The position numbers and the translations under genes were made by a program. DNA of 64,000 bases from Ferrovibrio terrae_B (lineage in GTDB: Bacteria > Pseudomonadota > Alphaproteobacteria > Ferrovibrionales > Ferrovibrionaceae), in contig NZ_CALRUC010000006.1 in the NCBI RefSeq assembly GCF_943371255.1, positions 7,296 to 71,295 on the forward strand, in the 5' to 3' direction. Below the pieces are notes generated by a model that was not told the DNA's origin, ran no database searches, and saw nothing but the letters and a program-made list of their open reading frames with translations. How positions within the stretch are numbered: position 1 is the stretch's first letter; each line of letters begins with the position of its first letter. Shown piece after piece: positions 7,980 to 16,746 of this stretch.

Positions 7980-9329
7980 ATGGCAAAGCCTGCGCAAGCC
8001 ATTCCTCATGCCGTGGGTGTCGATTTCGGCACCACCAACACGGTCGTCGCCCTCGCCGGCGCCGATGGCACGGTCACGCCGGTGCGCTTTTCCCATGCCG
8101 ATGTCGTGCATGAAATCTTCCGCTCGGCGCTGTGCTACGAGGATATCCCGGGCATGCCGCGCCGCATCGAGACCTCGGCCGGGCCCTGGGCGATCGAGCA
8201 GTTCCTCGCCACGCCGCATGAGCATCGCTTCATCCAGTCGTTCAAGTCCTTCGCCGCCAGTCCGCTGTTCACCTCGACGCAGATTTTCGGCAAGCGCTTC
8301 ACCTATGAAGACATCCTGAGCGGCTTCCTCACGCTGTTGCGCCGCCATGCCGGCGCTGCGCTGCAGGATATGGACACCCTGCCGGTGATCGCCGGCCGCC
8401 CGGTGCGTTTTGTCGGCGCTGCGCCCGATCCGGTGCTGGCGCTGCAGCGCATGGATGCGTCTTATGCGCGCGCCGGCTTCCCGGCCATGCGCTATGCCTA
8501 CGAGCCGGTCGGCGCGGCGTTTTTCTTCGCCCGCCGGCTGCAGCGCGATGCCACCATCCTGGTGGCCGATTTCGGCGGCGGCACCAGCGATTTCTCGCTG
8601 ATGCGGTTTCGCAAGACAGCCCAAGGTGGATTTTCTGGGGGCATCAGCGCCGAGCCGCTCGGCCATTCCGGCGTCGGCGTTGCCGGCGATGCCTTCGATT
8701 TCCGCATCATCGACAATGTGGTGGCGCCGCGCCTGGGCAAAGGCGGCAGCTATCGCAACGACGGCAAGACGCTGCCGATCCCCGGCCAGCATTACGCGCA
8801 GTTCGCGCAATGGCACCAGCTTGCAATGCTGAAATCGCCCAAAGTGCTGGCCGAGCTGCGCGCGCTGGCCAAAGCCGCCGTCGATCCCGCGGCGCTGGAG
8901 GATTTCATCACCGTGGTCGAGATGGATCTCGGCTTCGGCCTCTATCGCGCGGTGTCGGATGCCAAGACCGCGCTGTCATCGGCCGAGCAGACCGTGCTGC
9001 GCTTTGCCATGGAAGGCATCGAGATCCGCGAGACAGTGCGGCGGCGGGATTTCGAACGCTGGATCGCCCCCGAGCTGGCGCAGATCGATGCAGCACTCGA
9101 TCAGGTCTTCGCGGTCTCGGGTCTGACGCCGGCCGCCGTCGACCAGGTGTTCATGACCGGCGGCTCGTCGTTTGTGCCAGCATTACGGTCGCTGTTCGAG
9201 GCCCGCTTCGGCGCGGAGCGTCTCGCCACCGGCGACCAGCTGCAGTCGATTGCCTCAGGCTTGGCCCTGATCGGCCTGGAGGCCGACCCCGCGCAGTGGC
9301 TCGCCGGGGTGGAGACCCCGGCGGCTTAA
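7980..9329 (+). CDS. Hsp70-family protein, YegD-like
   Basis: The 449-residue protein has an actin-like ATPase core with phosphate 1 (VGVDFGTTNTVVAL, residues 12-25), phosphate 2 (ILVADFGGGTSDFSL, about 196-210) and adenosine motifs (VFMTGGSSFVPAL, about 390). It lacks the DnaK substrate-binding and lid domains, as do E. coli YegD proteins, and is the usual length for that family. It is a putative chaperone-like ATPase of unknown client. The ribosome site is weak (no good AGGAG before 7980). It stands alone between a repeat-bearing gap and a convergent gene. Confidence 0.88.
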   Translation: MAKPAQAIPHAVGVDFGTTNTVVALAGADGTVTPVRFSHADVVHEIFRSALCYEDIPGMPRRIETSAGPWAIEQFLATPHEHRFIQSFKSFAASPLFTSTQIFGKRFTYEDILSGFLTLLRRHAGAALQDMDTLPVIAGRPVRFVGAAPDPVLALQRMDASYARAGFPAMRYAYEPVGAAFFFARRLQRDATILVADFGGGTSDFSLMRFRKTAQGGFSGGISAEPLGHSGVGVAGDAFDFRIIDNVVAPRLGKGGSYRNDGKTLPIPGQHYAQFAQWHQLAMLKSPKVLAELRALAKAAVDPAALEDFITVVEMDLGFGLYRAVSDAKTALSSAEQTVLRFAMEGIEIRETVRRRDFERWIAPELAQIDAALDQVFAVSGLTPAAVDQVFMTGGSSFVPALRSLFEARFGAERLATGDQLQSIASGLALIGLEADPAQWLAGVETPAA

Positions 9330-9337
9330 GGCCCGGC

Positions 9338-10372
9338 CTAGCTGAACTGTTCGCGCGCCAATTTTGCGCCCTTGCCCAGTGCCTCCAGTTTGGCGGCGGC
9401 GACGGCCGTATCCAGCGGTGCCAGGCCGCAGTTGCTGCAGGGGATCAGCTTGTTCTTCGGCACGTACTGCAGGGCGGCCTTGATCGTGGCGACGATCTGC
9501 TCCGGCGTCTCGATCGCATCGGTGGCGACATCGATCACGCCGACCATCACCTCCTTGCCGTCCAGCAGGGCCATCAGATGCGGCGGCACCCGGCTGTTGA
9601 TGCATTCGAGCGACACCTGGTCGATTTTGCTTTTCGCCAGCGCCGGGAAGAAATCCTCATACTGGCGCCACTCATCGCCGAGCGAGGCCTTCCAGTCGAT
9701 ATTGGCCTTGATGCCGTAGCCGTAGCAGATATGCACCGCGGTCTTGCAGGTCAGGCCGTCGATGGCGCGATGCAGCGCCTCGATACCCCATTCGCCGGCC
9801 TGTTTGGTATAGGCATTGAAGGCCGGCTCGTCGAACTGGATGATATCGACACCTTCGGCCTGCAGCGCTTTCGCTTCGGCATTCAGCAGGTCGGCAAAGG
9901 CCATCGCCATCTTGATGCGGTCGCCGTAATACTCATCCGCAATGGTGTCGATGATGGTCATCGGGCCGGGCAGGGTGAATTTCAGCTTGCGCTTGGTATG
10001 GGCGCGGCAGAAGGCGCCTTCCCAGGGATGCGCGCGGCTCTTCTGTTCCAGCTTGCCGATCACGCGCGGCACCATCGCCTTGTAGCGGTTGTCGCGGATG
10101 CCCATCTCCACCTTGTTCTGGCGGTCGATGCCGGCGATGTTTTCCACGAAGCCATGCACGAAATGCTGGCGCGACATCTCGCCGTCGCCGACGATGTCGA
10201 GGCCGGCATCTTCCTGCAGCTTGAGCCACAGCAGCGTCGCATCGCGCTTGGCGTCTTCGAGGTCTTTGCCCTCCGCCTTCCATTGCGGCCACAGCTTGTG
10301 CGTCTCGGCCAGCCATGCGGGTTTGGGCAGGCTGCCGGCCACGGCGGTGGGAAACAGATGGGCTGCGGACAT
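9338..10372 (-). CDS. MetE-like cobalamin-independent methionine synthase, catalytic domain only
   Basis: The 344-residue protein matches only the C-terminal, zinc-binding half of MetE. It shows the zinc-site motifs HICYG (H-x-C), a Glu in FDEPAF and the C-terminal Cys in IPCSNCGLAPLDTA. The N-terminal folate-polyglutamate-binding half of full MetE (about 750 residues) is absent. Short MetE proteins transfer a methyl group to a thiol such as homocysteine, but their methyl donor is often unknown or a corrinoid protein. The start at 10372 has a strong GGAGGA site 7 nt upstream; the longer frame to 10420 is not supported. The reverse-strand neighbour upstream is a GlxA regulator. Confidence 0.85.
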   Translation of the reverse strand: MSAAHLFPTAVAGSLPKPAWLAETHKLWPQWKAEGKDLEDAKRDATLLWLKLQEDAGLDIVGDGEMSRQHFVHGFVENIAGIDRQNKVEMGIRDNRYKAMVPRVIGKLEQKSRAHPWEGAFCRAHTKRKLKFTLPGPMTIIDTIADEYYGDRIKMAMAFADLLNAEAKALQAEGVDIIQFDEPAFNAYTKQAGEWGIEALHRAIDGLTCKTAVHICYGYGIKANIDWKASLGDEWRQYEDFFPALAKSKIDQVSLECINSRVPPHLMALLDGKEVMVGVIDVATDAIETPEQIVATIKAALQYVPKNKLIPCSNCGLAPLDTAVAAAKLEALGKGAKLAREQFS

Positions 10373-10443
10373 TGTCTTGCTCCTCCCGATTCGGGGCAGC
10401 ACCATAGCATGGCCCGGCACAGGTTCAGAAATGGTCCGGCCGG

Positions 10444-11463
10444 TCAGTCGGCGGGCGCTGCAGCGTAAGCGGGAATCTGGAACTGGCGGCGGTAGCTGCC
10501 CGGCGACAGGCCGGTCACGCGCTTGAACAGGCGGCGGAAAAAGGCCGGATCTTCATAGCCGACCTGCCAGCCGATCTCGTCGGCGGCATCGCGCGTCACC
10601 TCCAGCCGGCGCTTGGCCTCCTCGATGCGCAGCTGCTGCACATAGGCCAGCGGCGCCAGGCCGGTCGCCTTGGTGAAGCGGCGCTTGAAGGTGCGTTCGG
10701 CCAGGCTGGACTGGCGCACCACCTGCTCGACCGGATCGGCCACCGAGTAATGCGTCGCCAGCCAGTTCTGTGCTTCCAGGATCGCGGCATCGCCATGGTC
10801 GCGCCGGCCCTCGAAGGTGATGAAGGGCTGCAGGCCGTCGCGGTGCCATTGCAGCGCGTAGAATTTAGCCACCGCGCGCGCCGCCGCTTCGCCATTGTGC
10901 CGCGTCACCAGATAGAGCGCGAGATCGTGCCATGACATCGACGCGCCGCAGGACACGAACTGCTGCCGTTCGCCGGCGATGGTCAGCGTCTGCTCGGGAA
11001 ACACCGGCACTTTGGGGAAGACGGTGCGGAAATGCGGACCATAGGACCAGTGTACGGTGCTGCGCTGGCCATCCAGCAGGCCGGTTTCGGCGATCAGGAA
11101 AATCCCCGAACAGGCCGAGCAGAGCGTGGCGCCCGCATCATGCTGCCGCGTCAGCCAGTCGACCAGGTCGCCATAGCGCCCGGTTTTCCAGGCCTGCATC
11201 ACCAGGGCCGGAACGATGATGATGTCGGTATGCTCGACATCGCGGAAGCTGCGATGCACCTGGATCGGCGTGCCGCCGGCCACCACCAGCGCGCCGGATG
11301 CCTCGCCCACCACCTCCACCTGGAACGGCGTGACCGCGGGCAGGCCGGGGATGATGTCCTGCATCTGCGGAAAGGCATTCATCAGGTCGTACATGCCAAA
11401 CAGCACCGAGGCCGAGGCTTCGGGGATGGCGATCAGGCTGACATGGGCAGATTTGGGCTTCAT
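10444..11463 (-). CDS. GlxA-family transcriptional regulator (DJ-1/PfpI plus AraC HTH)
   Basis: The 339-residue protein joins an N-terminal DJ-1/PfpI-like amidotransferase domain (residues about 8-195, with the elbow LCSACSGIFLIAETGLLDG) to a C-terminal AraC double helix-turn-helix (SSLAERTFKRRFTKATGLAPLAYVQQLRIEEAKRRLE and EIGWQVGYEDPAFFRRLFKRVTGLSPGSYRRQF). GlxA-type proteins sense small metabolites, often amino compounds such as betaine or arginine derivatives. The divergent methyltransferase gene and the downstream MetE-like gene are possible targets, and all three would fit one-carbon metabolism; that link is inference. Confidence 0.9.
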   Translation of the reverse strand: MKPKSAHVSLIAIPEASASVLFGMYDLMNAFPQMQDIIPGLPAVTPFQVEVVGEASGALVVAGGTPIQVHRSFRDVEHTDIIIVPALVMQAWKTGRYGDLVDWLTRQHDAGATLCSACSGIFLIAETGLLDGQRSTVHWSYGPHFRTVFPKVPVFPEQTLTIAGERQQFVSCGASMSWHDLALYLVTRHNGEAAARAVAKFYALQWHRDGLQPFITFEGRRDHGDAAILEAQNWLATHYSVADPVEQVVRQSSLAERTFKRRFTKATGLAPLAYVQQLRIEEAKRRLEVTRDAADEIGWQVGYEDPAFFRRLFKRVTGLSPGSYRRQFQIPAYAAAPAD

Positions 11464-11585
11464 TCTGGCGCCTCAATGGCACGAGAGAACCGGTATTGAC
11501 AAGTTACGCTCTCACGTTCGCCCCTGACAATCGCCATTGTGCCGGCCCGCCCACTCCCCCGGGCCATGAGCAATCAGGTGATTCG

Positions 11586-12653
11586 ATGAACGCAGTGAAT
11601 ATCAACCAGGACAAGCTGAACGCCCTGGTCGGCCAGGCCGTCGCCGACATGTCGGGCAGCCATGGCGGCATCATGATCAGCATCGGCAACAAGCTCGGCC
11701 TCTACAAGGCGATGGTGGGCCAGGGTGCGCTGACATCGGACGACCTGGCCAAGCGCGCTGGCTGTGCCGAGCGCTATGTGCGGGAATGGCTGAACGCCAA
11801 CGCCGCCGGTGGCTATGTGACCTATCACCCGGCCGAGCGGAAATACGAACTCAGCCCGGAACAGGTGCTGCTGCTGGCCGACGACACCAGCCCGGTTTTC
11901 ATTCCAAATGCCTGGGAAGTCGGTGCCTCGATGTGGCAGGACGAACCCAAGACCATCGAAGCCTTCCGTACCGGCAAGGGCGTCGCCTGGGGCGATCACC
12001 ATGAGCGCCTGTATTGCGGCATCGCGGCCTTCTTCCGCAACGGCTATGCCGCGCATCTGGTGCCGGACTGGCTGCCGGCGCTGGACGGTGTGGTGCCCAA
12101 ACTGGAGCAGGGCGCCCGGGTCGCCGATATCGGCTGCGGTCATGGCCATTCTTCCATCATCATGGCCAAGGCCTTTCCGAAGGCCCGCTTCTGGGGCTTC
12201 GACAGCCATGCCGGCTCGATTATCACGGCGCGCGAGAATGCAAAGAAGGCCGGCGTGGCCGACCGCGTGCAGTTCGCGGTGGCGAAGGCCGGTGCCTATC
12301 CGGAAACCGGCTTCGACCTGATCTGTTTCTTCGATGCGCTGCATGACATGGGCCATCCCGACCGCGCGCTGCAGCAGGCGGCCCAGGCGCTGGCCAAGGA
12401 CGGCACGCTGATGCTGGTCGAGCCCTTTGCCAACGACAAGGTCGAGGACAACCTCAACCCGATCGGCCGCATGTATTACGCTGGCTCGACCGCGCTGTGC
12501 TGCGCCCATGCGATCTCGGAAAACGGCAGCCATGTGCTGGGTGCCCAGGCCGGCGAGGGCCGGCTGGCCGAGCTGGCGAAGGCGAACGGCTTCTCGCAGT
12601 TCCGCCGTGCCACCGCCACGCCATTCAACCTGATCCTCGAAGCGCGGCACTGA
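11586..12653 (+). CDS. Class I SAM-dependent methyltransferase with N-terminal winged helix
   Basis: The 355-residue protein has a winged-helix N-terminus (residues about 30-90: GLYKAM, LTSDDLAKRAGCAERYVREWLNANAAGGYV) of the type found in small-molecule O-methyltransferases. A Rossmann methyltransferase domain follows, with motif I VADIGCGHGHSS at about 178, the acidic end of strand 2 (FWGFDSH) and a motif II/III region FDLICFFDALHDMGHPD. The substrate is unknown. An AGGTG lies 6 nt before the ATG at 11586. It is divergent from the GlxA-type regulator and is followed 2 bp later by a DUF1127-like gene. Confidence 0.87.
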   Translation: MNAVNINQDKLNALVGQAVADMSGSHGGIMISIGNKLGLYKAMVGQGALTSDDLAKRAGCAERYVREWLNANAAGGYVTYHPAERKYELSPEQVLLLADDTSPVFIPNAWEVGASMWQDEPKTIEAFRTGKGVAWGDHHERLYCGIAAFFRNGYAAHLVPDWLPALDGVVPKLEQGARVADIGCGHGHSSIIMAKAFPKARFWGFDSHAGSIITARENAKKAGVADRVQFAVAKAGAYPETGFDLICFFDALHDMGHPDRALQQAAQALAKDGTLMLVEPFANDKVEDNLNPIGRMYYAGSTALCCAHAISENGSHVLGAQAGEGRLAELAKANGFSQFRRATATPFNLILEARH

Positions 12654-12655
12654 CT

Positions 12656-12904
12656 ATGCGTGCAGCCACCTTGACGAGTCTTGGCCTGGCGGTGCTCGGC
12701 CGGCGCGCCGAGGACCGCGATACCACCTGGCTGACGCGACTGCTGGAAGCCCTGCGCGTGCAACACCGGAGAATCCGGGCCCGCCAGGCTCTGGCGCGGA
12801 TCGATCATCGCACCCTGCGGGATGCGGGGATCGATCCGGTCGCCGCAACCTATGAGGCCGCGCTGCCCTTCTGGGTCGCGGAGCGACGCCTGCGCGACCT
12901 GTGA
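12656..12904 (+). CDS. Small DUF1127-like protein
   Basis: This 82-residue protein ends in a DUF1127-like motif: an Arg-rich helix (RVQHRRIRARQALARIDHRTLRDAGIDPVAA) followed by AALPFWVAERRL. Members are small basic proteins; some were shown in other alphaproteobacteria to affect RNA turnover and phosphate or stress adaptation. It begins 2 bp after the methyltransferase stop codon and its own stop overlaps a GTG at 12901, so it lies inside a tightly packed operon with the methyltransferase and the MATE pump. Confidence 0.7.
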   Translation: MRAATLTSLGLAVLGRRAEDRDTTWLTRLLEALRVQHRRIRARQALARIDHRTLRDAGIDPVAATYEAALPFWVAERRLRDL

Positions 12905-12945
12905 CGGACAGTGCCGCCGGATGGCGGCCAGAGAGGATTATTGCG

Positions 12946-14322
12946 ATGTCGATGGCACACACCGATCTTGCGCCCGGATTCGGGCAAGCAGGCAATGCCG
13001 TCTGGCGCCTGCGCGTCAGCGAGGGCGGCGCGCTGCTGCGGCTGGCGACGCCGATCATGCTGATCGCGCTGGTCAACATGGGTATGAGCGTGACCGACAC
13101 GCTGATGGTGTCGATGCTGTTCGGCACCGATGCGCTGGCGGCGGTGGCGGTCGGCAGCGATCTCTACTCGATCCTCTTCTATCTCTGTGCCGGCACGCTC
13201 GGCGGCATCGCGCCCTTTTATGCCGCGGCGGCCGCGCGTGCGGACGCCGCCGAGCGCCAGCGGCTCGAACGGATCGGCTGGATCATGGTGGCCCTGCTGG
13301 CCGCGCTGGCGGTTCCGGCGGTGTGGTTCGCGCCCGCCTGGCTGCAGCTTTTTGGTCTCGATCCCGCATTGCTCGCGCTGGGTCAGGGTTACACGCGCGC
13401 CATGGCGCTCACCCTGCTGCCGATGCTGGGCGTCATGCTCTACCGCACGATCCTCACGGCAGCGGAGAAGCCGAAGGTCTTTCTCAAAGTCACGCTGGCG
13501 ATGCTGCCGCTGAATGCGGCTGGGAACTATGTGCTGATGATGGGTGCCGGCCCGATTCCCGCCTTCGGCCCCACCGGTGCCGGCATCGCCACGCTGCTGG
13601 TCACGCTGGCCAGCCTTGCGGCGCTGGTTGTCACCGCGCGCCGCGCTGCTCCGGCCGCATCGACGGCGACAGCCATCGACTGGCGCGGCCTATTGGCCGT
13701 ACTCCGGGTCGGCATTCCCATCGGGATCACCACGGCCACCGAAACCGGCATCTTCCTCGCGGTGACGCTCTATGCCGCGACGCTGGGGGCGGCCGATGTG
13801 GCTGCGCATACCTTAACCCTGCGGATGGCGGGGATTGTCTATGCCGGTTCGGCCGCCATGCTGCAGGCGGCCATGGTGCGCATGGCGCGTGCCGACAGCC
13901 TGGGCGATGCGCACGCGGCCCGGGCCGTCGTCACCAGCAGCCTGATCCTGTCTTTCGCTGGCGGTACGGCCACTTGCCTGCTGCTGGGTTTTGGCGCGCA
14001 GCCGCTGGCAACATGGTTCTTCGATACCAGCGCGGCGGGTATCGCGGCGATCCAGGTCGCGGTCGGCCTGCTGCTGCTGCTCGGCCTGCTGGAGTTTGCC
14101 GCCTATCCCGGTCTGGCCGCTTCAGGTCTGCTGCGCGGGCGCAAGGATACCCGGACCCCGATGATCTACATGCTCTTTGCATACTGGGGCATCGGCGCGC
14201 CTGTGGGCGTTTATCTGTGCGAAATCCAGGCGCTGGGCGTCACCGGCCTGTGGATCGGCCTGGTCACCGGTGCCTGCGTCACCACCGTGCTGACGCTGGG
14301 ACGGCTGCGCACCCGGCGCTAG
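12946..14322 (+). CDS. MATE-family multidrug/Na+ efflux transporter
   Basis: The 458-residue protein has twelve hydrophobic segments in two six-helix halves, as in MatE transporters (first half opens with GGALLRLATPIMLIALVNMGMSVTDTLMVSMLFG). It should export cationic compounds at the inner membrane by Na+ or H+ antiport. A GTG at 12901 overlaps the upstream stop codon, but GAGAGGA at 12931-12937 is best placed for the ATG at 12946, which is chosen here. It is the last gene of the methyltransferase operon. Confidence 0.88.
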   Translation: MSMAHTDLAPGFGQAGNAVWRLRVSEGGALLRLATPIMLIALVNMGMSVTDTLMVSMLFGTDALAAVAVGSDLYSILFYLCAGTLGGIAPFYAAAAARADAAERQRLERIGWIMVALLAALAVPAVWFAPAWLQLFGLDPALLALGQGYTRAMALTLLPMLGVMLYRTILTAAEKPKVFLKVTLAMLPLNAAGNYVLMMGAGPIPAFGPTGAGIATLLVTLASLAALVVTARRAAPAASTATAIDWRGLLAVLRVGIPIGITTATETGIFLAVTLYAATLGAADVAAHTLTLRMAGIVYAGSAAMLQAAMVRMARADSLGDAHAARAVVTSSLILSFAGGTATCLLLGFGAQPLATWFFDTSAAGIAAIQVAVGLLLLLGLLEFAAYPGLAASGLLRGRKDTRTPMIYMLFAYWGIGAPVGVYLCEIQALGVTGLWIGLVTGACVTTVLTLGRLRTRR

Positions 14323-14421
14323 CGGCGCGATAATACCCGCAGGACGTGGATTTGCCTCCGCTTGCCGGGCGCATTAGTCTGATGCCGCCCGAGATACAAA
14401 AAACAACTGGAGGAAATATCC

Positions 14422-15252
14422 ATGTCCCTGCGGCACATCATACCCGGACTCGCGAAGCTGGGTATCGCGACGGCCTTGCTGCTGTCGGTCACCACGACAG
14501 CCGGCTGGGCACAGAGTCGCCCGACGGTGAAAGACCTGGGCGGCACGCCGCCTGCATCGGTGATCTATATCGGCAACAGCTTCTTCTACTACAACAACAG
14601 CATGCACGGGCATATCGCGCTCATGCTGCGCGAGGGTATGCGCGATTTCAAACACCGCGCGTCGTCGGTGACGATCAGCGGCTCGGGCCTCGACTGGCAT
14701 GATGTCGGTTCGTATTTCCGGCCGGCCGGCATCGGCAAGTATTCCTTCGTCGGCGACAATGAAGTGGTGTTCAATCCGCCGACCGACAAGTTGTTCGAAG
14801 TCGCCGTGATGATGGATTGCAGCCAGTGCCCGGTGCATCCGACCCTAAGCAAGAGCTTCACCGAATATACCAAGAAGCACAGCGACACCGTGCGCAAGAA
14901 CGGCGGCAAGCCGGTGTTCTTCATGTCCTGGGCCTATCAGGACAAGCCGGAGATGACGCAGCAGCTGGCCGAGGCCTATACGGTGGCGGCCAATGCCAAC
15001 AACGCGCTGGTGATTCCGGCCGGTCTGGCCTTTGCGAATTCGATCAAGCTGAAGCCCGATCTGAATCTCTATGTCGCCGACAAGCGGCATCCGAGCCTGG
15101 CGGGTACCTATCTTGCCGCAGCGACCACCTATGCCACGCTGTTCGGCAAGTCGCCGGTCGGGCTGAAATACGATGCCGGGCTGGGCGCCGATACAGCGGC
15201 GCATCTGCAGAAGGTGGCGCAGGACACCGTGCAGCAGTATCTGGCGCGCTGA
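14422..15252 (+). CDS. Exported SGNH/GDSL-like hydrolase
   Basis: The 276-residue protein has a signal peptide (residues 1-30, cleavage near GWAQS) and an SGNH-like core. Block I reads YIGNSFFYYNNSMH, with Ser in GNS; the final block reads DKRHPSLAGTYLAAATTYATLFG, holding the Asp-x-x-His pair of the triad. It is therefore a likely periplasmic esterase, acyl hydrolase or sugar O-deacetylase; the substrate is unknown. GGAGG lies 9 nt before the ATG. It is monocistronic, ending at a strong terminator. Confidence 0.78.
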   Translation: MSLRHIIPGLAKLGIATALLLSVTTTAGWAQSRPTVKDLGGTPPASVIYIGNSFFYYNNSMHGHIALMLREGMRDFKHRASSVTISGSGLDWHDVGSYFRPAGIGKYSFVGDNEVVFNPPTDKLFEVAVMMDCSQCPVHPTLSKSFTEYTKKHSDTVRKNGGKPVFFMSWAYQDKPEMTQQLAEAYTVAANANNALVIPAGLAFANSIKLKPDLNLYVADKRHPSLAGTYLAAATTYATLFGKSPVGLKYDAGLGADTAAHLQKVAQDTVQQYLAR

Positions 15253-15270
15253 CAGCGTCTGAGGTATTGG

Positions 15271-15306
15271 CGGCGGCGGAGGTGACTCCGCCGCCGTTTG
15301 TTTTTA
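15271..15306 (+). terminator. Intrinsic terminator after the SGNH-like gene
   Basis: A perfect 11-bp stem (CGGCGGCGGAG / CTCCGCCGCCG) with a GTGA loop is followed by TTTGTTTTT. It may also serve the convergent MFS gene. Confidence 0.92.
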
Positions 15307-15313
15307 GGGCTGC

Positions 15314-16597
15314 TTACTCTGCCGCGACCGCTGCGCGCTGCGCGGCCAGCACGCGCTCGGTCGGCCGCGTGTTCATGAACAGCTGCATCACGCCGGCGGC
15401 GGCACCGATGCCGGCGGCCAGCTGCCAGGCCAGCGTGTAGGAGCCGAGCGAATCATAGATCACGCCGCCGGCCCAGGCGCCGAGGAAGCTGCCGACCTGG
15501 TGGCTGAAGAAAGCGATGCCGGTCAGCGTGGCGAGATAACGGATGCCGAAGATCTGCGCCACCAGGCCGTTGACCAGCGGGATCACACCAAGCCACAGCG
15601 TGCCCATGACGGCGGCAAAGACCAGCGTGCTGAACTGGCTCACCGGTGTCATGAAATAGACCGCGATGGCAGCCGAGCGGATCAGGTAGATCAGGCCGAG
15701 CAGCATTGGCTTGTGATAGCGGTCGCCGAGCCAGCCGAACAGCCAGCTGCCGAACACGTTGAAGGCACCGATCACCGCCAGTGCCTGCGCGCCCAGCATC
15801 GGGTCGGCGCCGCAATCGGCCAGGAAGGTGGGCAGATGCGTGGTGAGGAACACCAGCTGCAGGCCGCAGACGAAGAAGGCCGCGGCCATCACGATATAGC
15901 CGCCATGGCGGCGCGCTTCGGCCAGGGTGCTGCGCATGGTTTCGGCGGCGCCGGGCATGGCATCCAGGGGAACCTTGTCCGCCTTGCCGCCCATCAGCGC
16001 GGCGGGCAGCATCGCGGCAGCCAGCGCCACGAAGGCAAACATCGCCATCTGCCAGCCGCTCGTCTGGATCACGCTCTGCGCCAGCGGTGCGCAGAAGAAG
16101 GTGCCGATCGAGCCGGCGGCAGAGACCAGACCGAAGGCCAGGCTGCGCCGTTCGGGCCGCACCACTTTCGCGGCGATCTTGGCGGCGATGCCCGATGTGG
16201 TGCAGGCCAGCGCCACGCCGATCATCAGGCCGGAGCCCAGCGTTACCATCCAGGCGGCCGAGGCATAGGCGGTGAGGATCAGCGCGCCGGCATAGAGCAG
16301 GCCACCGAAGAAGGCGATGAAGCGGGTGCCGAATTTATCGACCAGCGCGCCGGCAAAGGGCTGCGACACGCCCCAGACGATATTCTGGATGGCCAGGGCA
16401 AATGCAAAGTCGGCCGCCGAAATGCCGATGTCCTTGGTCACCGGCTGCATGAACAGCCCCAGGCTCTGCCGCATGCCCATGGCGAGCGACAGCATGATGG
16501 CGGCGCCGGCGAGGATCGAGATGCTCTGCCACTGGCTGAGCGAGGGATGATGGAAAGAATGGCGGGAAGCAGCAGGCGAGGCGGTGTCGGTGGCCAT
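15314..16597 (-). CDS. MFS transporter
   Basis: The 427-residue protein has twelve predicted helices in the MFS pattern, with the loop 2-3 motif DKFGTRFIAFFGG and a matching GDRYHKPMLLG in the second half. It belongs to the group close to oxalate/formate antiporter-like carriers, but the substrate cannot be read from sequence. The ATG at 16597 was chosen because the open frame upstream (to 16735) codes for no membrane or conserved segment. It is divergent from an M20 amidohydrolase, with a 149-bp gap, so it might import that enzyme's substrate or export its product. Confidence 0.87.
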   Translation of the reverse strand: MATDTASPAASRHSFHHPSLSQWQSISILAGAAIMLSLAMGMRQSLGLFMQPVTKDIGISAADFAFALAIQNIVWGVSQPFAGALVDKFGTRFIAFFGGLLYAGALILTAYASAAWMVTLGSGLMIGVALACTTSGIAAKIAAKVVRPERRSLAFGLVSAAGSIGTFFCAPLAQSVIQTSGWQMAMFAFVALAAAMLPAALMGGKADKVPLDAMPGAAETMRSTLAEARRHGGYIVMAAAFFVCGLQLVFLTTHLPTFLADCGADPMLGAQALAVIGAFNVFGSWLFGWLGDRYHKPMLLGLIYLIRSAAIAVYFMTPVSQFSTLVFAAVMGTLWLGVIPLVNGLVAQIFGIRYLATLTGIAFFSHQVGSFLGAWAGGVIYDSLGSYTLAWQLAAGIGAAAGVMQLFMNTRPTERVLAAQRAAVAAE

Positions 16598-16746
16598 GAC
16601 GGGGCTCTGTTCGTTCTTGTCTCGGGTGCCGGCGATGATAGGGGCGGATTTGCACAAGTCCAGAGGGGGAAATGTACCCCTACATCTTGCCAGCCTGGCG
16701 CCGGAATGCTGAGGTAGCACAAACCCCTGACACAAAAGAGGCTCGC

